DNA of 64,000 nucleotides from Zoogloeaceae bacterium. GTDB lineage: Bacteria; Pseudomonadota; Gammaproteobacteria; Burkholderiales; Rhodocyclaceae. The notes below the pieces were generated by a model that worked only from the letters and a program-made list of their open reading frames with translations, was not told where the DNA came from and did not search any database. Positions within the stretch are counted from its first letter, which is position 1; each line of letters starts with the position of its first letter. The position numbers and the translations under genes were made by a program. Of this stretch, positions 16,743 through 25,775 are shown in pieces. The stretch is from NCBI GenBank assembly GCA_024235635.1, contig JACKMA010000003.1, forward strand, positions 186,001 to 250,000. Reading direction: 5' to 3'.

Positions 16743-17690
16743 CTATGACGCAACGCGGTTGAACGATACCGCGCGATGATCGTGGCGGCTGCAGTCGTAG
16801 CCCCGTACCAGAGCCGCCACGGCATCAGTCCAGGAGCCGGCACGGTGCATCTTGTAGAGGCCGAGGTTGGGTTCCAGCAACCAGTAGTCGGCGTCTGCCT
16901 TGCGGCAGCACACCATTGCATGACGGATACCGGGCGTGGCAAGCGCGACCAGCCAGGCGGTGCCGGTGGGAAAATCCCGTGCGCCGAGATCCTGCGCGAA
17001 CTGATCGCCGGATGCATAGCTGCCGCTCACCGATGCGACGGCCTTGAGATTGCCGAACCGGGGATGTTGCGCGGCCATCTGCGCCAACACCGGCTTGTAG
17101 CCCTTGCGCGCCTTCTGCGCGCTGGACAGGTCGTTGAACTTGGCGACCGGCTCGTCGACCTTGTCGATCTGATCCTGCAGCTGAACGGTCAAGTTCTGGA
17201 TCATCGCGTCGTACCGGGCGCGCAACCGGTCGCCCTCGACCACGCCGTCGATCCGCGCCTGGGAGCCGCCCTGGAAACAGTGGCTGATGGTCTCGAATAT
17301 GCCGCTCCTGACTCGCTGCGTCTCGACCTCGAACTTGCTGTAGTGTGCCTCGAGCGCGCACAGCGCCCGGGCCGCCACCTGTACCATCCTGCTTCGATCG
17401 TCGGCGAGCGCGCGCCCTCTCGCCGCAGCCTTCTGATTTGCCCGCTCCCCGGCCCGCGACGGCTTGTTCTCGAGGTCCTTCTGGAACTGGTCGAGCGCGA
17501 CCTGGGTCAATTCCGACGGCGCTTCGTGGCGCCCCAGCAACGGCAGCGCCTTGCTCAGCCAGTCCAGGCACAAGGCCTCGCAAATGCCGGCCTGGTTGCG
17601 CTGCGTCGGATGCAGCCAGTCCTCCATCAGGTCGCCATGCCGCTTCACCGCTTCCTGCATCTCGATCAAGCCCATTCTCGCGTGCTCCAC
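16743..17690 (-). CDS. YopT-like (peptidase family C58) cysteine protease homologue
   Basis: A 315-residue protein with no signal peptide or membrane segment. Near the N-terminus QAGICEALCLDWL gives a Gly-x-Cys nucleophile (Cys37), and near the C-terminus IRHAMVCCRKADADYWLLEP gives His257 and an acidic residue 16 positions later within LEPNLG. YopT/AvrPphB enzymes use Cys, His and Asp in the same order, with FDPNxG at the third site; here Glu273 replaces Asp. YopT-type enzymes cleave host or target proteins. The middle (residues 60-240) is helical and charged. A later ATG (MGLIEM, 17675) is a possible start. Family assignment rests on these motifs and their spacing. Confidence 0.55.
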   Translation of the reverse strand: MEHARMGLIEMQEAVKRHGDLMEDWLHPTQRNQAGICEALCLDWLSKALPLLGRHEAPSELTQVALDQFQKDLENKPSRAGERANQKAAARGRALADDRSRMVQVAARALCALEAHYSKFEVETQRVRSGIFETISHCFQGGSQARIDGVVEGDRLRARYDAMIQNLTVQLQDQIDKVDEPVAKFNDLSSAQKARKGYKPVLAQMAAQHPRFGNLKAVASVSGSYASGDQFAQDLGARDFPTGTAWLVALATPGIRHAMVCCRKADADYWLLEPNLGLYKMHRAGSWTDAVAALVRGYDCSRHDHRAVSFNRVAS

Positions 17691-17811
17691 GACGCCGGAG
17701 TCGATTCCCCCGAAGATCCACTATGGCGCCCACCGACAGCCTGCGCAAGCATTCCTGGGCACGCCGGGCGACTGCCTCCCACCACCGGCAATGACGCCCG
17801 GGTGACGGCCC

Positions 17812-18495
17812 TTACAGATACCTGACGACGCGTACCGGATCGACGCTGCGGGATGCGAAGCCGAGCGATTCGTACAGACGGATCGCCCGCGGGTTGTCGT
17901 CCATCACGTGGAGGAAGGAGGTCAGTCCGCGCCCATGCTGGCGCGCGAGCAGATGGGCCAGCAGCCGCCGGGCAAGGCCACGGCCGCGTGCATCGGGGTG
18001 GGTGCACACGGCACTGATCTCGCGGAACCGGCCGGCCGCCATGCGCTCGCCGGCCATCGCCACCAGCCTGTCGCCGTCGAACGCGCCGAAGTACTCGCCG
18101 AGTTCGATCGTGCGCGGTCCGAAGGGACCTGGCCGCGTCAGTTGCGCCAGCGCCGTCGCCTGCGCCACGTCGGCGGCGACGAGAGGCCGCAGGCCGATCG
18201 GGTCGATGGTGTCCGGCAGCGCCGGCGCGCGCACCATCTGACGAACCGCGGCCTGCTGCTCGAGGCACCACCCGGGCGGCACCGGGCCGATCCAGTGCAG
18301 GCAGTAGAACGACTCGCCGGCCTCGCAGAATCCCTGCAATGCCGCAAAATCCGGAGACCCTCGATCTTCGAAGCCGAGAATCGGCGAGTATCCCGGTGCA
18401 AAGCGGCGGGCGCCGCCGCGCCCGGCGGCGAAGCCGGACTGCAAGCCGGTCAGTGCATGCCAGGCGATGTTGTCGAGCGGCGTCGAAGGACTCAC
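17812..18495 (-). CDS. GNAT-family N-acetyltransferase
   Basis: A 227-residue protein whose C-terminal half is a GNAT domain: CTHPDARGRGLARRLLAHLL carries the acetyl-CoA-binding RGRGLA motif, and NPRAIRLYESLGF is the usual motif B. The N-terminal ~100 residues include GYSPILGFED and a Trp-rich stretch seen in GNATs annotated as FR47-like. The substrate is unknown. It follows the hybrid kinase gene by 76 bases on the same strand; no functional link is evident. Confidence 0.85.
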   Translation of the reverse strand: MSPSTPLDNIAWHALTGLQSGFAAGRGGARRFAPGYSPILGFEDRGSPDFAALQGFCEAGESFYCLHWIGPVPPGWCLEQQAAVRQMVRAPALPDTIDPIGLRPLVAADVAQATALAQLTRPGPFGPRTIELGEYFGAFDGDRLVAMAGERMAAGRFREISAVCTHPDARGRGLARRLLAHLLARQHGRGLTSFLHVMDDNPRAIRLYESLGFASRSVDPVRVVRYL

Positions 18496-18571
18496 GGCAT
18501 TGTTCTGGACGTTGAAGATGGCGGCAGGATAAACCGCCGAGCGCCAACGGATGTCGCGCAGCCGATGCCCG

Positions 18572-21400
18572 CTATCCGGCCTCGAGTACCTGGTCGAGCT
18601 CCGCGAGCAAGGCTTCCAGGGCCTGGATCAGCGCCAGCGCGGCATCCTGCGTGTCGCCGCCGGCGCCGGCGCCGCACGTGAATTCGGCGAGGTGATGCAC
18701 CTCGACCGCACCGATGTTGCCGGCAGCGCCCTTCAGGGCGTGGGCGATTTCGCCCACCAGCGGCCAGTCTTCGGACACGATCGCGTCGCGCAGGCGGCGC
18801 GCGTCGGCACCATGGCTGTCCACGAATATGCCGAGCAGGCGACGGTAGAACGCGACACGTCCGCCCACGCGGGCCAACGCGGCCCCCGCGTCGAGGCCGT
18901 CGATCGCTTCGAGCCGCTCGACTTCGGCATCGCGCCCCCGCGCGGCGACCGGATTCGGCGCCGGCCGCTGGCACCCGGCAGCGGGCGCGCGCGCGCCGGC
19001 CGGCAGCCACTTCTTCAGGATCGCGACGAGGTGTGCCGGATCGATCGGCTTGGCGACATGGTCGTTCATCCCGGCCGAGAGACAGGCTTCCCGATCCTCG
19101 GTGAATGCGTTGGCCGTCATCGCAATGATCGGCGGCTGAGGGCGGTCGGTCAGGCGGCGGATCGCCTCGGCCGCGGCCAGGCCGTCCATGACCGGCATCT
19201 GGATGTCCATCAAGACGCAATCGTAGTCGCGCGTCCTGGCCATCTCCAGCGCCTCGGCGCCGTCGGCAGCGACGTCCGCGCTGACGCCGATGCCGCGAAG
19301 CAGCTCCACCGCCACTTCCTGGTTGACCGGATTGTCCTCGGCGAGCAGCACGCGGCGTCCGCGCAGCTCGACCTCGCCGCCGGGCGCCGGCACGTCGTCG
19401 CCCGCATCCACCTCGTCGTCGCCGATGGCATGCGAAAAACAGGCCTCGAACCAGAACGTGCTGCCGACGCCGGCCTCGCTGGACACGCCGACCTCGCCGC
19501 CCATCAGGCTCGCGAGCCGCCGGCTGATGACCAGTCCGAGCCCGGTCCCGCCGAACCTGCGCGTGGTGGTCACATCGGCCTGGGTGAATGCCTCGAAGAC
19601 ACGACTCTGTTGCTCGGCAGTCATGCCGATGCCGGTATCGGCGACCTCGAAGCGCACGACGACGCCCTCGGGCTGCTGCCCGCGCCCGCGCGCCCGCAAG
19701 TCGATGCGGCCCTGATTGGTGAACTTGACCGCATTGCCGAGAAAGTTCAGCAGGATCTGCCGGACGCGGAGATGATCGCCGCGCAAGGCATCCGGCAGCG
19801 CCGGATCGATTTCGACGTCGAGCGCAATCCCCTTTTCCGCCGCCCGCGGCGCAATCAGGTCGCTGACGTTGGCGAGGACGCGCCCGAGCGCGAAGTCGTG
19901 CTCGTCCACCGCCAGCTTTCCGGCCTCGATCTTGGACAGGTCGAGGACATCGTTGATGATCGACAGCAGGTGCTCGGTCGCTGCCAGCAGCTTGTCCATG
20001 CGCACCATCTGCTCCGCATCGAGGCCCTGGCGGCGCACGATGTGGGCCATGCCGACGATGGCATTGAGTGGCGTGCGGATCTCGTGGGACATGTTGGCGA
20101 GAAAGGCGCTCTTGGCGACGTTGGCCGCCTCGGTACGGGCCAGCGCTTCGCGCAGCTGGGTCGTGCGCTGCGCCACCTGCGCCTCGAGGTTGCGCCGATG
20201 CGCATCGAGCTCGCGCTCCCGCTCGCTCACTGCGGTGGCCAGCCGGTTGATGGTCTCGGCCACCTCCTCGAACTCGTCGTGACTGGCCAGCGGCGGCGAT
20301 TGCGAATAGTCCTGGCGATGGATCTTGCCGAGCTGGAGCTGCAGCGCGTCGAGCGGGCGCTCGACCGAGCGACGTATGAACAGGCGCGCGAGAATCAGCG
20401 CCACCGTCACCACCGCACACAGCAGGAACGCCAGCTGCAGGCGGCTTTGCCTGAGCACCGCGCGGTAGCTGGCGGTGTCGAGGCTGACCGAAAAGAACAC
20501 CTCGCCACCATCCACCGGCCTTTCGAGGATGCCCGAGATCCCGGCCGGGCCTTCCCGGACGGATACGTCGGGTATCGAAAGATCGGTCAGCAACCGGCCC
20601 GCGTCGGCGAGTTCCGCCGCTGCGAAATGCGTGCGGATGCTCAGATTGAGATCGGCGGACATGGCTGCGAAATAGGCCTCGTCGAGAAAGCGCAGAATCT
20701 CGATATGGCCGACGACCGGCCCGCCCGCTTCGCCACGCAGATCCAGGTGCGACATCAGCGCGAGCGCCGGTCCGGCCCGCAGGTAGCTGATCTCCGGCGA
20801 GTTCGATTCCGGCTGGCGCCCGCCACGCGGTTCGTGGCGGAATTCGACCCTGTCCGTCGGCAGGTCGATTGGTGCGAAATCGGATTCGCCCTCGAAGCGG
20901 GCGAGGATGCGCCGCCGGCCATCGGCGTAGGAGGCATAGACCAGCCGGAAGCGCCCGCCGATGCGTTCGGCGTAGGCCACCAGTTCGCCGGCGCGATCGT
21001 ACAGCACCGCCAGGTCGTTGAACCCCAGCTTGACCCGGTCCGCCAGATGCCGCGCCAGCCCGACCTTTTCCTCGTCGATCAGGAAGACGTTGTAGTTGTC
21101 CTTGTCCTGGTAATTGTTGATCAGTTCGATCGACGCAATGAATCGATCGTCGGTCTGGACGAAGGCGATGCCCTCGCGCAACTGCTCCTCGATGGCGGCA
21201 AGGTTGAAGGCCAGTCGTCGAAATCCGTGTTCGATCTTCTGCCGCGCCTGGTCGTGGAAATGGGCGCGCAGCACGCCGTTGAAATACAGACCCAGCGCCA
21301 GCGCGACCAGCACCACGGCGCCGGCCAGCAGCGCCGTGAGCTTTGCCGTCAGCCCCGGCCGCCAGCGCCGCGGATCGAAACCCCTCGCCCGGGTCGTCAC
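18572..21400 (-). CDS. Hybrid sensor histidine kinase with receiver and Hpt domains
   Basis: A 942-residue inner-membrane kinase. In order: transmembrane helix (about 20-44), a large periplasmic domain (45-318, probably a double Cache type), second helix (320-340), HAMP and coiled coil (341-425), HisKA with HEIRTPLNA (phospho-His about 439), HATPase with NFLGNAVKFT, DTGIGM and GTGLGL boxes, a receiver with the phospho-Asp in LMDIQMPVMDG (about 731), and a C-terminal Hpt (HALKGAAGN, His about 887). No output domain is present, so it must signal through a separate regulator. It starts at a GTG 13 bases after the binding-protein gene, which suggests that protein is its periplasmic ligand sensor. 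Confidence 0.93.
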   Translation of the reverse strand: MTTRARGFDPRRWRPGLTAKLTALLAGAVVLVALALGLYFNGVLRAHFHDQARQKIEHGFRRLAFNLAAIEEQLREGIAFVQTDDRFIASIELINNYQDKDNYNVFLIDEEKVGLARHLADRVKLGFNDLAVLYDRAGELVAYAERIGGRFRLVYASYADGRRRILARFEGESDFAPIDLPTDRVEFRHEPRGGRQPESNSPEISYLRAGPALALMSHLDLRGEAGGPVVGHIEILRFLDEAYFAAMSADLNLSIRTHFAAAELADAGRLLTDLSIPDVSVREGPAGISGILERPVDGGEVFFSVSLDTASYRAVLRQSRLQLAFLLCAVVTVALILARLFIRRSVERPLDALQLQLGKIHRQDYSQSPPLASHDEFEEVAETINRLATAVSERERELDAHRRNLEAQVAQRTTQLREALARTEAANVAKSAFLANMSHEIRTPLNAIVGMAHIVRRQGLDAEQMVRMDKLLAATEHLLSIINDVLDLSKIEAGKLAVDEHDFALGRVLANVSDLIAPRAAEKGIALDVEIDPALPDALRGDHLRVRQILLNFLGNAVKFTNQGRIDLRARGRGQQPEGVVVRFEVADTGIGMTAEQQSRVFEAFTQADVTTTRRFGGTGLGLVISRRLASLMGGEVGVSSEAGVGSTFWFEACFSHAIGDDEVDAGDDVPAPGGEVELRGRRVLLAEDNPVNQEVAVELLRGIGVSADVAADGAEALEMARTRDYDCVLMDIQMPVMDGLAAAEAIRRLTDRPQPPIIAMTANAFTEDREACLSAGMNDHVAKPIDPAHLVAILKKWLPAGARAPAAGCQRPAPNPVAARGRDAEVERLEAIDGLDAGAALARVGGRVAFYRRLLGIFVDSHGADARRLRDAIVSEDWPLVGEIAHALKGAAGNIGAVEVHHLAEFTCGAGAGGDTQDAALALIQALEALLAELDQVLEAG

Positions 21401-21413
21401 GCCGCGTCTGCCA

Positions 21414-22328
21414 TCAGAACACCGGAAGTATCTTGTCGACGTTGTCCCGGGTCACCAGCTCGACCGGAATCACGATGTGCTTTTCCACCGACTTCCCCGC
21501 CAGGATATCGACTGCCGCCTGCACCGATTCGCGGCCGCCGAGCGGGAACTTGACCGACGCCGTCTGCGTGCCGGCGCGAATCGCGTCGCGCGCCTCGCTG
21601 ATGAAGTCGCAGCCCACCGTGACGATGCCGGCCGGGTCGATGCCGTGCCTGGCCAGCACGGCGCGCACGCCGCTCAGCATGCTGTCGCTCTCGGCGAAGA
21701 TCGCATCCACGCGCACGCCCTCGGCCACCACCTTCTCCATCTCGACCACCGCATCCCGCCGCAGGTAGTTGCCGACCCGCCGGATCACCCGAAGGCCTTC
21801 GTGCTTTCCGATTTCGTCGAGAAATCCTCGGGTGCGCAGCTGGGTCACGTCCGCCGAGGGCAGGCCCTCGAACAACAGCACGGTGCCGTTGCCGCCGAGG
21901 CGCTCGGCGATGAATTGGGCGCCGATCCGCCCGATCAGCGCGTTGTCGGAATTGATGAAGGTCGTGTATTGATCGCTCTGGATGCCGCGATCCAGGACGA
22001 TCACCGGAATCCCGGCCCGGTGCGCCCGCGTGACCACCGGCACCACTGCCCGGTCGTCGTTGGTGCCGACGATCAGCAGATCGACCGGACGGGCGACGAA
22101 CTGGCCGATCTGACGGATCAGCAGGGACGTGCGGCCCTGGGCATCGGCATGGACGAAGGCCAGATCCCGATGCATCGCGAGCGCGTCGCGCACGGCAAGC
22201 ACCTGGGCCCGCCGGAAGTCGTTGGCCATGTCGTCCTGGGCGAAGGCCACCAGCTTGCGCTCGTCGGCGGCCCACGCCGACACAGCCAGCACGAAGGCGA
22301 ACAGCCCGATACCGATTCTTTGCCACAT
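21414..22328 (-). CDS. Periplasmic substrate-binding protein, sugar-binding (PBP1) type
   Basis: A 304-residue exported protein of the RbsB/LuxP-like type I binding fold: signal peptide (cleavage near SAWA-ADE), VDLLIVGTNDD, IPVIVLDRGI, and YTTFINSDNALIGRIGAQFI all follow the ribose-binding pattern. GGGAG upstream sets the start at 22328; the longer frame has no signal peptide. No ABC permease or ATPase lies nearby. It directly precedes a hybrid histidine kinase gene, an arrangement known from LuxPQ-like receptors, so a sensing role is more likely than uptake. The ligand, possibly a sugar or cyclic polyol, is unknown. Confidence 0.87.
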   Translation of the reverse strand: MWQRIGIGLFAFVLAVSAWAADERKLVAFAQDDMANDFRRAQVLAVRDALAMHRDLAFVHADAQGRTSLLIRQIGQFVARPVDLLIVGTNDDRAVVPVVTRAHRAGIPVIVLDRGIQSDQYTTFINSDNALIGRIGAQFIAERLGGNGTVLLFEGLPSADVTQLRTRGFLDEIGKHEGLRVIRRVGNYLRRDAVVEMEKVVAEGVRVDAIFAESDSMLSGVRAVLARHGIDPAGIVTVGCDFISEARDAIRAGTQTASVKFPLGGRESVQAAVDILAGKSVEKHIVIPVELVTRDNVDKILPVF

Positions 22329-22614
22329 GTGTCTTGCTCCCAACCCGGGTCGCCGCGCCACTGCGGCGTCTTCTCTGCCGGCCGCCGGCGCCTCCCCGGC
22401 CCGGCTCGGCCACACGATACGGCTACGGCGGATAAGCCACAAAGTTGAGTGTTCCGGGTCAGCCGTCTTCGACCTGCCCGGATCGGGTGATCCGCGCCCG
22501 CCCGGTCGCCTGCGGCTGCGCGCACGGCGTCACGCGCAGCGATGGCCGCACGACCGCCGCGCGGGCCGCGACCCGCATCGGTGGCGCGCGCTCGCGCGCC
22601 CACCCGGCGACCGC

Positions 22615-23553
22615 TCACCGCGCGCCGGTGATCGAATAGAGTTCGGTGTAGGGCTGGGATTCGTTCATCCGGTAGCCCACCTGGCGGGCGTGCAGGTCGA
22701 GTTGGAGGTCGACGCCGCGGCCTTCGTCGAACAGATACACCGACCAGTCGTCCCGCCCGACCTCGCTGAACACGAAACTGCGCTGGTTGCCGGCGTCGAA
22801 CTCGGCCCACTCGCCCGGCGCGATCTGGGTGAAATAGCCGCTCGGTTCGCCCGCCAGGCCGACGTAGTCGACCTGACGAACGTTCGAGCCATCGACCCCG
22901 GCATGGCTGTCGGCAGCGCCCGGTGCCGTCGCAGCCGGTTCATCGCCCGGCGGCGGCGACGCCTCGTCGCCAGCGAGCATCGTCAGCGCACCGACACCCA
23001 CGGCAAGCACGGCCAGGCCTGCCAGCGCCCACTTGACGCCGCCGCCACGGGAGGCGGGCTTCGGCACGGCGGATTCGGCATCTGCAGCGTCCGGCGCGAC
23101 CAGGCGCGCGAGCGCCTTGGCGAGCACGCCGAGATCCGATTCCCAGCGGGCATGGGTCAGCTCGACCGCATTGCGGAATGCGAGATCGGCCAGATCGGCC
23201 GGCAACTGGTCGGCCGATGGCATGCGTGCACCCTGCACCAGCACCGGGATCACCGGAATGCCGCGCTTCAGCGCCGCGGCGATCTCGAGCCGGACGAAAT
23301 CCTGGGCGTCGTCGATCCGCCGCACGCCATTGCCGTCGCCGGCCGACAGCCACTGGCGCCCGATCAGTGCGAGCAGGACGTCGCACTTGGCAATCTTGGC
23401 GTCGATCACCTGCCGGAAGTCGACGCCGGGCTCGATCGCGACGACGTCCATGAACACCGAGTCGTCGCCGAAGCGCGCCCGCAACCCCTCGAACAGACGC
23501 CCGGCATGCCCCTCGGTGTCCTCGCGCCGGTAACTGATGAAAATCGCACTCAT
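22615..23553 (-). CDS. TIR-domain protein with membrane anchor and extracytoplasmic domain
   Basis: A 312-residue protein. Residues 1-140 are a TIR domain: IFISYRREDTEGHAGRL at the start, CDVLLALIGRQWL in the middle, and DFVRLEIAAALKRGIPVIPV, whose Glu is at the position of the catalytic Glu in NAD-cleaving TIRs. One transmembrane helix (about 174-193) follows, then an acidic Ala/Pro linker and a C-terminal domain (about 220-312) with SEVGRDDWSVYLFDEGRGVD that I do not recognise. Topology puts TIR in the cytoplasm and the last domain outside. NAD hydrolysis triggered by an envelope signal is possible; a scaffold role is the alternative. Confidence 0.82.
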   Translation of the reverse strand: MSAIFISYRREDTEGHAGRLFEGLRARFGDDSVFMDVVAIEPGVDFRQVIDAKIAKCDVLLALIGRQWLSAGDGNGVRRIDDAQDFVRLEIAAALKRGIPVIPVLVQGARMPSADQLPADLADLAFRNAVELTHARWESDLGVLAKALARLVAPDAADAESAVPKPASRGGGVKWALAGLAVLAVGVGALTMLAGDEASPPPGDEPAATAPGAADSHAGVDGSNVRQVDYVGLAGEPSGYFTQIAPGEWAEFDAGNQRSFVFSEVGRDDWSVYLFDEGRGVDLQLDLHARQVGYRMNESQPYTELYSITGAR

Positions 23554-23777
23554 CGACCGCCCTCCGCCAGAGCTTGCAGCGAGTCGTCACCTTAGCGGTA
23601 TTTGACGCGCCTGGGGAGCAAAGTGCTCAGGGGCGGACGGGGCCGGATCGCATCCAGGTCAACTTCGGTCGACGATGGCATTGCGTGTTGCGGCCGCCGC
23701 GACTAAACACAGAGCGGGTACCGCGCGGCATGCTTGCGCGGCCACTCGCGGGACGATCGATGGCGCAGGAGCTTGGC

Positions 23778-25193
23778 ATGGAGTTGACGTTCTTCGGCGC
23801 AGCCGGCGAGGTCACCGGGTCGTGCACCCGGGTGCACGCCGACGGCGTCACCTTCCTGGTCGATTGCGGCATGTTCCAGGGCGGCCGCGGCGCCGGCCGC
23901 AGGAACCTCGAGGCGCTCGACTTCGACCTCGGCGGGATCGACTTCGTGCTGCTCACCCATGCCCACATCGACCATTCCGGCCTGGTGCCGCGACTCGCCG
24001 CGCTCGGCTATCGGGGGCCGATCCACGCCACCGAGGCGACCATCCGCCTGCTCGAGGTGATGCTGCTGGACTCGGCGCACATCCAGGAGAAGGAGGCCGA
24101 ACGGGCCGCGCGGGACAGCCATCGCAAGCGGCGCAAGCGGCTGCGGGCGGCGCCGATGCTCTACACCGTCGCCCAGGCCCAGCAGAGCCTGGCCCTGCTG
24201 CGACCGGTGCGCTACGACGAAGACCTGTCGCCCCACCCCAAGGTGCGCTGCCACTTCCGCGAGGCGGGACACATCCTGGGCTCCGCCATCATCGAGGTCA
24301 TGGTCGACGACGGGCCGGCGGGCCGTTCGCGGCACCTGGTGTTCAGCGGCGATCTCGGCCAGCCGGATCGACCGGTGCTGCGCGACCCGGCCACGGTGAC
24401 GCGTGCCGATGTGCTCTGCGTCGAATCCACCTATGGCAACCGGAGCCACCGCCCCCTCGCCGACACCGAGGCCGAACTGGCCGCGGCCCTGCACGAAACC
24501 CTCGAGCGACGCGGCGGCAACGTCGTCATTCCGGCCTTTGCGGTCGGCCGCACCCAGGAGTTGATCTTCTTCCTGGCGGCCCTGGTGCGCGCCGGCCGGG
24601 CGCCACCGCTCCAAGTCGTGGTGGACTCGCCGATGGCCACCGAGGTGACCGGGGTGACGATGAATTTCGACGCGCTCTGGGACCAGCCGACCCGCGACCT
24701 GCTGGCATGGATGCATAGCCACCGGGACCGCTTCAGACTGCGCTTCGTGGCCGATGTCGAGGCATCGATGGCCCTCAATTCGCACCGCGCGGGCCTGGTG
24801 ATCATCTCGGCCAGCGGCATGTGCGATGCCGGCCGGATTCGCTATCACCTCAAGTACAACATCGGCCGCAGCGAGTGCAGCGTCGTCATCTGCGGCTTCC
24901 AGGCGGCAGGCACGCTCGGGCGACGGCTGGTCGACGGCGCGCGCCAGGTCACGCTGTTCGGCGAGCGGATCGCGGTACGGGCGCGGATCCACACCATCGG
25001 CGGACTCTCCGCCCACGCCGACCGCGAGGCGCTGTTGGCCTGGCTGGCGTCGTTCGAGGCGCCGCCACGGCGCACCTTCGTCGTGCATGGCGAGGCGGGC
25101 GCGTCCGCCGCGCTGCGCGAAGCGATGTCGCAACGGCTGGGATGGACCGCGATCGACATTCCGCAGCGTGGCGAGCGTTATCGCCTCGACTGA
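23778..25193 (+). CDS. MBL-fold RNA-processing enzyme (beta-CASP, Ysh1-like)
   Basis: A 471-residue protein with the metallo-beta-lactamase metal motif LTHAHIDHSGL near residue 58, REAGHILGSA, and FSGDLGQ, then a beta-CASP cap with VESTYGNRSH and AVGRTQEL, and the C-terminal TIGGLSAHADREALLAW characteristic of RNA-specificity MBL proteins. Such proteins act as RNA exo- or endonucleases. All metal ligands are present. The start at 23778 has AGGAG eight bases upstream; an ATG 18 bases earlier is possible. It stands alone, divergent from the TIR gene. Confidence 0.93.
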   Translation: MELTFFGAAGEVTGSCTRVHADGVTFLVDCGMFQGGRGAGRRNLEALDFDLGGIDFVLLTHAHIDHSGLVPRLAALGYRGPIHATEATIRLLEVMLLDSAHIQEKEAERAARDSHRKRRKRLRAAPMLYTVAQAQQSLALLRPVRYDEDLSPHPKVRCHFREAGHILGSAIIEVMVDDGPAGRSRHLVFSGDLGQPDRPVLRDPATVTRADVLCVESTYGNRSHRPLADTEAELAAALHETLERRGGNVVIPAFAVGRTQELIFFLAALVRAGRAPPLQVVVDSPMATEVTGVTMNFDALWDQPTRDLLAWMHSHRDRFRLRFVADVEASMALNSHRAGLVIISASGMCDAGRIRYHLKYNIGRSECSVVICGFQAAGTLGRRLVDGARQVTLFGERIAVRARIHTIGGLSAHADREALLAWLASFEAPPRRTFVVHGEAGASAALREAMSQRLGWTAIDIPQRGERYRLD

Positions 25194-25277
25194 TTCCGGA
25201 GCCCCCGTCGGCGCCGCACCTTGCCGCGGATGGGCAGCCGTTCCGGCGCCCGCCGGCGGCCCGGGCCAACCGCGACG

Positions 25278-25451
25278 CTAGCGCCTGTCGCGATCGCCCC
25301 AGCCGCGATGATGGCCGTCGGAGTGATGGCGATCGCCCCAGCCGTCGTGGTGCCGATGGCCGTGACCACCCCGGTGCCCGTAATCCAGCGGCAGCACGAT
25401 GCAGCCGCCCAACAGCGTTGCAATCGACAGCGCGACAAGGATGCGAGTCAT
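25278..25451 (-). CDS. Small His/Gly-rich lipoprotein
   Basis: A 57-residue protein: a lipoprotein signal (LVALSIATLLGGC, Cys about 17) followed by a tail made almost wholly of His, Gly, Asp and Arg (HGHRHHDGWGDRHHSDG). AAGGAG precedes the ATG by eight bases. The His-rich tail could bind Ni, Cu or Zn in the periplasm; no homologue is recalled by name. It converges with the beta-CASP gene and is divergent from the MFS gene. Confidence 0.72.
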   Translation of the reverse strand: MTRILVALSIATLLGGCIVLPLDYGHRGGHGHRHHDGWGDRHHSDGHHRGWGDRDRR

Positions 25452-25775
25452 GATCGGTCTCCTTCGACAGTAACAAACCGTCAACGCTCGGCGGCGCCGA
25501 TCCGTGCACCACGGCCCGGCCCGGATTTGTAAGTCCATGTGGGGCGGAGGCCGGGCGGGCCGCGCGGAGGGCGGCCGAACGCTCGCCACACCGGGAACGC
25601 CGCGGGCGCGCCCGATCCCGCGGAAGACGGGAATCGATCCAGGCCAGCGGCGCGGCACGGTCGCGGTGGCGCCCAACGCCCCGCGGTCGGCAAACTTCGG
25701 TGTCTTGTCGCGCACATCGGCCCGCAGCGGAAGGTGGCGCCGCACTTCTCTCGCATCGGCGGGGTCCAATCGCGG
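25452..25775. other. Divergent intergenic region, no gene seen
   Basis: 324 bases between the small lipoprotein gene (minus) and the MFS gene (plus). Open frames crossing it have no supported start or family similarity. It should hold the promoters for both flanks, but no clear -35/-10 pair stands out. Confidence 0.5.

Noticed and set aside
18551..21553. 1000-codon open frame on plus
   Set aside because: It is antisense to the hybrid kinase, whose domains are all recognisable on minus; the plus frame has no domain.
22580..22604. GC-rich inverted repeat after the TIR gene as a terminator
   Set aside because: The stem is imperfect and there is no T-run; similar GC repeats arise by chance in this composition.
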